From assembly GCA_905480445.1 (NCBI GenBank), contig CAJQQJ010000207.1, forward strand, positions 1 through 10,590: a stretch of DNA of 10,590 nt, written 5' to 3'. The translations under genes were made by a program, and so were the position numbers. The notes under the pieces are model-generated. The model was not told the DNA's origin, searched no databases, and saw nothing but the letters and a program-made list of their open reading frames with translations. This DNA is from an uncultured Alphaproteobacteria bacterium (GTDB lineage: Bacteria > Pseudomonadota > Alphaproteobacteria > UBA7985 > CAJQQZ01). Positions 6,618 to 10,590 of the stretch are shown piece by piece; position 1 is the first letter of the stretch, and every line of letters begins with the position of its first letter.

Positions 6618-7442
6618 ATGTTGATGCCCGAGAAATGGCGACCCGAACACAAGCTTTTTGAACATCAGGTAGGATTTACTTGCCCTCCTTTTGATTTTGA
6701 TGCCGCGCCGTCAGATTTTTTGCGCTTGGCTCCCGAAACTGTGGGTGCACATGGCTGGATGCTGCATGTACCTGATTACAAACATGGATTAGATCAGCGA
6801 AAACAAAATTTCGGCATGATGGAAGATTTCGTTCATTGCATGTCACGCAACGGTGTCGACGTTTGTGGACAGGTTGGATCCAACTGGGTACACGCCAGCG
6901 GCCTGGGTGTTGATGGGATACGAGACCATTGCGAACGCTTGTCCGACAAATACGGTACGCGGTTCCACATGGCTGGTTACGCGATGGTCGAAGCTTTGCG
7001 TGAGTTGAACGTTGAGAAAGTCGCCTTAAACGCCGCCTACCATTGGCCGGATTGGTGGCGAGGTACTGTCGGTTTTCTGAAAGAAGCTGGTTTTGACGTT
7101 CTTTGGGCGGGCAATTTTCATGATCAAGGTTGGTTCACCTCCCAAGAAGCAGTGAATGATCACCGTTGGGTGTTTGAGGGCGATCTTGCGCGTAAGTCTT
7201 TTGAGTATGTCGCTGAGCAAGCCCCGGGAGCCGATGCCTATCTGATCAATGGAATGTGCAATTTCCGCACTGGTCCGAAAGGCCAGCCTCAACGGCCCGT
7301 ACATTTGGCGCAAGAATTGGAAACCGCCCTTGGTAAACCGATTGTTGCACATGACACAGCGCTCTATTGGCGTATCTTAAAGTCCCTTGGCTTGGCGCCG
7401 GTCAGGCCAAATGGGCATTTGTTGGATAAGCTTCATGACTAA
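6618..7442 (+). CDS. Asp/Glu racemase-superfamily enzyme, arylmalonate decarboxylase / maleate isomerase-like
   Basis: The preferred start at ATG 6618 gives 274 residues (the frame extends six codons upstream), beginning MLMPEKWRPEHKL and lying four bases after the Rieske stop. The C-terminal half has INGMCNFRTG (Cys214), which matches the catalytic-cysteine motif of maleate cis-trans isomerases and arylmalonate decarboxylases. It also has the family's closing segment, LETALGKPIVAHDTALYW. In the N-terminal half the equivalent loop reads DVCGQVGSNW (81-90). By eye the first catalytic position is Gly87 and not Cys, as in arylmalonate decarboxylase, although Cys83 lies nearby. EutA of ectoine/hydroxyectoine utilisation belongs to the same superfamily, so there is precedent in osmolyte catabolism. 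The reaction could be decarboxylation, racemisation or isomerisation of a dicarboxylate or amino-acid intermediate. I do not recognise a characterised orthologue. Confidence 0.85.
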   Translation: MLMPEKWRPEHKLFEHQVGFTCPPFDFDAAPSDFLRLAPETVGAHGWMLHVPDYKHGLDQRKQNFGMMEDFVHCMSRNGVDVCGQVGSNWVHASGLGVDGIRDHCERLSDKYGTRFHMAGYAMVEALRELNVEKVALNAAYHWPDWWRGTVGFLKEAGFDVLWAGNFHDQGWFTSQEAVNDHRWVFEGDLARKSFEYVAEQAPGADAYLINGMCNFRTGPKGQPQRPVHLAQELETALGKPIVAHDTALYWRILKSLGLAPVRPNGHLLDKLHD

Positions 7443-8178
7443 AATACTCGCTCTTTGGGCAGTGCCTCGTTCAACGTCCACTGCATTTGAATGGATGATG
7501 CGCCAGCGTGGCGACCTAGATTGCATGCACGAGCCCTTTGGTGAGGCATGGTATCAGGGTGAAGCTCCTTTATGGCAACGCTATAAAGAGGGCGAGAAAA
7601 CGACTGCAGGCTTGACGCTGGAAACAGTTTGGGAAGACATGCAAGAAAGGGCCAGCAAAGGTCCTGTTTTCACTAAAGACTTTCCGCATTACATCAACCA
7701 TATGTGGACGCCGGAATTCTTGAGTAACTTTAACCACGCCTTCTTAATCCGTGATCCAGCCAAAACAATCTCATCTATGTTTGCGCGCTGGCCTGATTTT
7801 GATGAGGGTGAAGTTGGTTTTCCAGAACAGCGAGCTCTGTTTGATTTAGTCACGGCACTGAATGACGGGACGCCGCCGCCCGTCATTGATAGTGACGATC
7901 TGCTTGAAGATCCTGAAACGATGGTGGAAGCTTGGTGCGAGGCTGTTGAAATCCCATTTTTGCCGGAAGCTCTGAAATGGAAACCAGGCGGCGATCCGTC
8001 CGAACACAGCTGGTGGGACGGCGGTTCCTTCCATAGCAACCTTTCAAACTCTACGGGTTTGAAACCACAAGCGCGTAAATATGTTGAGATTGCAGATGCG
8101 CCTGATCGCGTGAAACAAGTGTATCGACGGATGCGTCCGCACTACGAGCATCTCTACCAGTACCGTTTAAAGGCTTAG
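7435..8178 (+). CDS. Sulfotransferase-like P-loop protein
   Basis: The start chosen is ATG 7435, which overlaps the previous stop by eight bases and gives 247 residues beginning MTKILALWAVPRSTST. An in-frame upstream ATG at 7387 adds residues unlike the family and is rejected. PRSTST (11-16) sits where sulfotransferases bind the 5'-phosphosulfate of PAPS. RDP with a following serine (106-113, RDPAKTIS) matches the 3'-phosphate site, and DSDDLLEDP (152-160) is also typical. Proteins of this type are generally annotated only as sulfotransferase family, and very few have known substrates. A biosynthetic transferase at the end of a catabolic operon is unexpected. It might modify a pathway intermediate or use the fold for another activated donor. 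Fold is confident; activity is unproven. Confidence 0.8.
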   Translation: MTKILALWAVPRSTSTAFEWMMRQRGDLDCMHEPFGEAWYQGEAPLWQRYKEGEKTTAGLTLETVWEDMQERASKGPVFTKDFPHYINHMWTPEFLSNFNHAFLIRDPAKTISSMFARWPDFDEGEVGFPEQRALFDLVTALNDGTPPPVIDSDDLLEDPETMVEAWCEAVEIPFLPEALKWKPGGDPSEHSWWDGGSFHSNLSNSTGLKPQARKYVEIADAPDRVKQVYRRMRPHYEHLYQYRLKA

Positions 8179-8201
8179 GCGTTGGTGCTTATCGGCCCGG
8201 T

Positions 8202-8221
8202 TGAGGGATAAATTTCCCTCA
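8202..8221. terminator. Hairpin between convergent genes, possible weak terminator
   Basis: TGAGGGA (8202-8208) and TCCCTCA (8215-8221) form a perfect 7-bp stem with a six-base loop, 23 bases after the sulfotransferase-like stop. The following plus-strand sequence (TTGGTTTCG) is only moderately T-rich, and the minus-strand side has no T-run. It may end the rightward operon, but it is not a classical intrinsic terminator. Confidence 0.35.
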
Positions 8222-8288
8222 TTGGTTTCGAGGCTTGAGGAGTTCTTTCAACACCAGCACGGACAAGACTTAAGTCCCGCCTTGTTTG

Positions 8289-9956
8289 CTAGTTCGGAAG
8301 CGCTCGCTCAATGATCCTATCTAGATCACAGCCTTGTGGCAGGGTTCCAAAAGCACCGCGATATCTTGGAGCCAAACGAGATGCACAGAAAGCCTCAGCA
8401 ACAGCAGATGGTGAGTGCTGAACAAGTAGGGCTCCTTGTAGGGTCAGGGCCATCATTTCTGTGATATGGCGCATACGCCCTTCCATACCAATAGGCTCAC
8501 TCAATTCAGCCTTCAGATCCTCGATGGCTCTATCGAGGTTTGCATCATTGCCTTTGGCTTTTTCCACTTCGGTCAGGAATGCAGGGATAGCTTCGGGTTC
8601 CCTTGTCATGGCTCGTAAGACGTCCAACCCCATGACATTGCCGGAACCCTCCCAAATCGAGTTGAGAGGTGCTTCACGATAAAGTCTGGGCATGATGCTT
8701 TCTTCGACGTAACCTGGGCCGCCGTGACATTCCAGGGCCTCAAAAACCAGACTTGGGCAGCGCTTGCAATTCCAGTACTTTGCCACAGCAGTACCGATAC
8801 GGGCGAGGGATGCTGAGGCAGGATCATCACTTTCATCCATGGCACGGGCAATTCTGAGCCCGAGTGCCAGAGCGGCTTCCACCTCTATTGCCATATCTGC
8901 CAACACATTGCGCATGAGCGGCTGTTGGATCAGACGTTTTTGAAAAGCCGATCGGTTGGAAGTGTGGTGTAAAGCCTGAACTAAGGCTTGCCGCATGATG
9001 CCAGCGGATGACATGGCACAGTAGAGGCGGTTGCCAGTCACCATCTCGATGATGGTTCGGATGCCACGCCCTTCGTCGCCAACCATAACGCCGTATGTGT
9101 CTTGGAACTCCATCTCGGTTGAGGCGTTGGATTTATTGCCGAGCTTATCCTTCATGCGTTGGATGAAGAGATTGTTTCGCTGACCGTCTGGACGCCATCT
9201 CGGGACAAGAAAGCAAGATATACCTGCGCCCTCGGTATTGGCGAGCACAAGGAAGGCATCACACATGGGAGCTGAACAGAAGAACTTATGGCCCGTTAGC
9301 AGGTACTCTGTGCCAATTCCGGTCGCGTTACCGAAAGGGACAGCGACAGTAGAATTCATTCTGACATCAGAGCCGCCTTGCTTTTCGGTCATGAACATAC
9401 CGATCATAGAACCTGTCTTTTCTTCAGCCGGAATGTCGCGTTTGTCATAGTTGTTAGACAAGACGCGAGGTACCCATTCTTTCGCTAGGCTAGGCGTTGT
9501 TCGCAGCGAGGGTACGACCGAATAAGTCATGGCCATTGGGCACATAACACCACCTTCTGGCTGGCAGAACATATAGGTTAGAACCGATTGCCCGAGATGT
9601 CCGGCGTTGCCTTCGTTATGCCAGGCGAAGTTATGCATCTGGTTGGAAACGGCGATGTCCATAAGATCGTGGTAGGCTGGGTGAAACTCAACAGCATTAG
9701 TGCGCATGCCATAGCGATCAAAGGCGCGCAGTTCGGGGCCATGGCGATTGGCTTGGTGCGCCTTTTCAAAGGTGTCATCGAGCCCGCCTACGTTCCCTAC
9801 ATGGGCAAAATGACCAGTGTGCTGAGAACCGCCTTGGATTTTTGTCCATTCGCATAGAGCTTTATCATCCGACCAAAGGTTTTGATCGCCTTGATGCGGC
9901 GGCATGTTGAAAACGTCATGGGTTGGTAGTTCTGACAATGGGCTACGTGGCTTCAT
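8289..9956 (-). CDS. aidB: AidB-like acyl-CoA dehydrogenase family protein
   Basis: The start chosen is ATG 9956 (555 residues, beginning MKPRSPLSELPTHD). A GTG one codon upstream is possible, but AAGGAG lies seven bases from the ATG and only four from the GTG. Length matches E. coli AidB (about 540). Acyl-CoA dehydrogenase motifs in order are MTEKQGGSDVR (189-199), LTGHKFFCSAP (220-230), the helical domain around NRLYCAMSSAGIMRQA (309-324), and the FAD-contact segments ECHGGPGYVEE (409-419) and IWEGSGNVMG (434-443). AidB proteins are FAD flavoproteins with a DNA-binding C-terminal region, induced in E. coli by alkylation stress, and their true dehydrogenase substrate is unclear. No ada or alkB gene lies nearby. 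It is convergent with the catabolic cluster, so it probably belongs to a separate unit. Confidence 0.9.
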   Translation of the reverse strand: MKPRSPLSELPTHDVFNMPPHQGDQNLWSDDKALCEWTKIQGGSQHTGHFAHVGNVGGLDDTFEKAHQANRHGPELRAFDRYGMRTNAVEFHPAYHDLMDIAVSNQMHNFAWHNEGNAGHLGQSVLTYMFCQPEGGVMCPMAMTYSVVPSLRTTPSLAKEWVPRVLSNNYDKRDIPAEEKTGSMIGMFMTEKQGGSDVRMNSTVAVPFGNATGIGTEYLLTGHKFFCSAPMCDAFLVLANTEGAGISCFLVPRWRPDGQRNNLFIQRMKDKLGNKSNASTEMEFQDTYGVMVGDEGRGIRTIIEMVTGNRLYCAMSSAGIMRQALVQALHHTSNRSAFQKRLIQQPLMRNVLADMAIEVEAALALGLRIARAMDESDDPASASLARIGTAVAKYWNCKRCPSLVFEALECHGGPGYVEESIMPRLYREAPLNSIWEGSGNVMGLDVLRAMTREPEAIPAFLTEVEKAKGNDANLDRAIEDLKAELSEPIGMEGRMRHITEMMALTLQGALLVQHSPSAVAEAFCASRLAPRYRGAFGTLPQGCDLDRIIERALPN

Positions 9957-9963
9957 CACTGGT

Positions 9964-9969
9964 CTCCTT
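9964..9969 (-). promoter_or_regulatory. Ribosome binding site AAGGAG of the aidB-like gene
   Basis: CTCCTT on the plus strand reads AAGGAG on the minus strand, seven bases before ATG 9956. Its spacing favours that start over the GTG at 9959. Confidence 0.7.
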
Positions 9970-9975
9970 GTTCTG

Positions 9976-10005
9976 AGAATATGACCGAATTGAGACCTGG
10001 GTCAA
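9976..10005 (-). promoter_or_regulatory. Possible promoter of the aidB-like gene
   Basis: On the minus strand TTGACC (plus 10000-10005) and TATTCT (plus 9976-9981) are 18 bases apart. Predicted initiation near 9969 would leave a very short leader that begins at the ribosome site, which weakens the call. Confidence 0.35.
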
Positions 10006-10100
10006 ATCCAATCTCGATCTGGTGTTTTAAGGTTCGGAAGTTAGTTAGCGATGATTCACACTTGTCTTAGAACGCGTCCGCCATTTTGTTTATTCATCCC

Positions 10101-10129
10101 TTGACCTAGCTATTGCCATCCACCATTCT
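10101..10129 (+). promoter_or_regulatory. Possible promoter of the cyanophycinase gene
   Basis: TTGACC (10101-10106) and CATTCT (10124-10129) are 17 bases apart and 32 bases upstream of the GTG start. The -10 box is a poor match. The rest of the 205-base divergent gap (9957-10161) shows no gene or strong repeat. Confidence 0.25.
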
Positions 10130-10161
10130 GAGCGAATCAATTTATCGGAGAATATCAACAA

Positions 10162-10590
10162 GTGTGCCCTGCAAAAGTTAGCAGCAAAAGCCAGCGTGGC
10201 TGGATAATTCCCATCGGTGGCGGTGAAAAGAAGGTTAAGTCTTCGACTATATTGAACCGGTTCGTCGAACTGAGCGGTGGTGCGGATGCCAATATTGTTG
10301 TTATCCCAACAGCGTCGCAGTTAGAGGACACAGGTCGCCGCTATCAAGTTCTTTTCAAAGAACTGGGTGCAGGTAGTGTTCTGGTTGCAGATATCGATGA
10401 TAGGGGTGATTGCCACAAACCTGATCAGATAGAAATTCTGGAACAGGCTACTGGAATCTTCATGACAGGCGGCAACCAACTAAGACTCGCGACCATTATT
10501 GGTGGCACACCCGTTGCAAAAACTATGCGCCGCAGAAACGCAGAGGGCACACACATAGCTGGAACCTCTGCTGGTGCGGCGTTCATCTGC
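10162..10590 (+). CDS. cphB: Cyanophycinase (peptidase family S51), 5' part only
   Basis: The frame is open from a stop at 10129-10131 to the window end. The only suitable start is GTG 10162, preceded by CGGAG at 10146-10150 (11-base spacing). This gives 143 codons of roughly 270-290, so the 3' half lies outside. Visible landmarks are the N-terminal GWIIPIGGGEKK (positions 13-24), VVIPTAS, IFMTGGNQLRL and the nucleophile elbow GTSAGAAF with Ser136 as the expected catalytic serine. Cyanophycinases cleave the beta-Asp-Arg dipeptide units of the storage polymer cyanophycin. A cyanophycin synthetase gene often follows but would lie outside this window. GGNQ appears where the cyanobacterial enzyme, as I recall it, has GGDQ; related exopeptidases of the family are a less likely alternative. 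Confidence 0.88.
   Translation, partial: MCPAKVSSKSQRGWIIPIGGGEKKVKSSTILNRFVELSGGADANIVVIPTASQLEDTGRRYQVLFKELGAGSVLVADIDDRGDCHKPDQIEILEQATGIFMTGGNQLRLATIIGGTPVAKTMRRRNAEGTHIAGTSAGAAFIC

Noticed and set aside
7387..7434. An upstream ATG that would extend the sulfotransferase-like protein by 16 residues.
   Set aside because: The extension overlaps the racemase-like gene by 56 bases and adds residues unlike the family. The ATG at 7435 starts the typical MTKILALW strand and gives a short coupling overlap.
8267..8276. A 10-base palindrome GACTTAAGTC just after the end of the aidB-like gene.
   Set aside because: With no loop it cannot form a good RNA hairpin, and no T-run follows; a 10-base palindrome can occur by chance.
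9578..9857. Open frames on both strands (66 and 89 codons) inside the 5' part of the aidB-like gene.
   Set aside because: These are shadows of the aidB-like frame, which has conserved residues throughout.

Overview
The window looks like accessory catabolic DNA from a proteobacterium, most likely a marine alphaproteobacterium. That placement is an inference from the gene repertoire: enolase-superfamily proline-analogue enzymes, a dimethylglycine-dehydrogenase-like flavoprotein, a betaine-type Rieske oxygenase, an AidB-like acyl-CoA dehydrogenase and a cyanophycinase. Base composition is roughly half G+C by eye. No rRNA, tRNA, insertion sequence or CRISPR array is visible. Genes are tightly packed, with several 4-14 base overlaps.

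Region 1 (1-8178) is a divergent catabolic cluster that fires outward from a 74-base gap at 4564-4637. Leftward (minus strand) run an 818-residue FAD/folate demethylating dehydrogenase, a 31-codon mini-ORF joined to both neighbours by ATGA overlaps, an enolase-superfamily enzyme resembling cis-3-hydroxy-L-proline dehydratase or hydroxyproline-betaine epimerase, and a class III aminotransferase cut off by the window edge. Rightward (plus strand) run an RpiR-type regulator, a Rieske oxygenase of the quaternary-ammonium demethylase type, an arylmalonate-decarboxylase/maleate-isomerase-like enzyme, and a sulfotransferase-fold protein. An inverted repeat, TGTACCA-N14-TGGTACA, covers both the -35 box of the leftward promoter and the start codon of the regulator. 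This suggests that the regulator controls its own operon and the divergent one.

The chemistry hangs together as catabolism of an N-methylated, probably cyclic (proline-like) amino acid or betaine. The enolase enzyme would epimerise or dehydrate at the alpha carbon. The Rieske enzyme would remove a methyl from the quaternary nitrogen. The flavoprotein would remove the next methyl and pass it to tetrahydrofolate. The aminotransferase and the decarboxylase-like enzyme would act on later intermediates. The substrate is not identified, and this gene combination does not match any pathway I can name with confidence. No reductase for the Rieske enzyme and no transporter lie within the window.

Region 2 (8179-8288) is a short convergent gap with a 7-bp hairpin. 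Region 3 (8289-10590) holds a leftward aidB-like gene and, divergent from it across about 200 bases, the 5' part of a cyanophycinase gene. Neither has an obvious functional link to the cluster.
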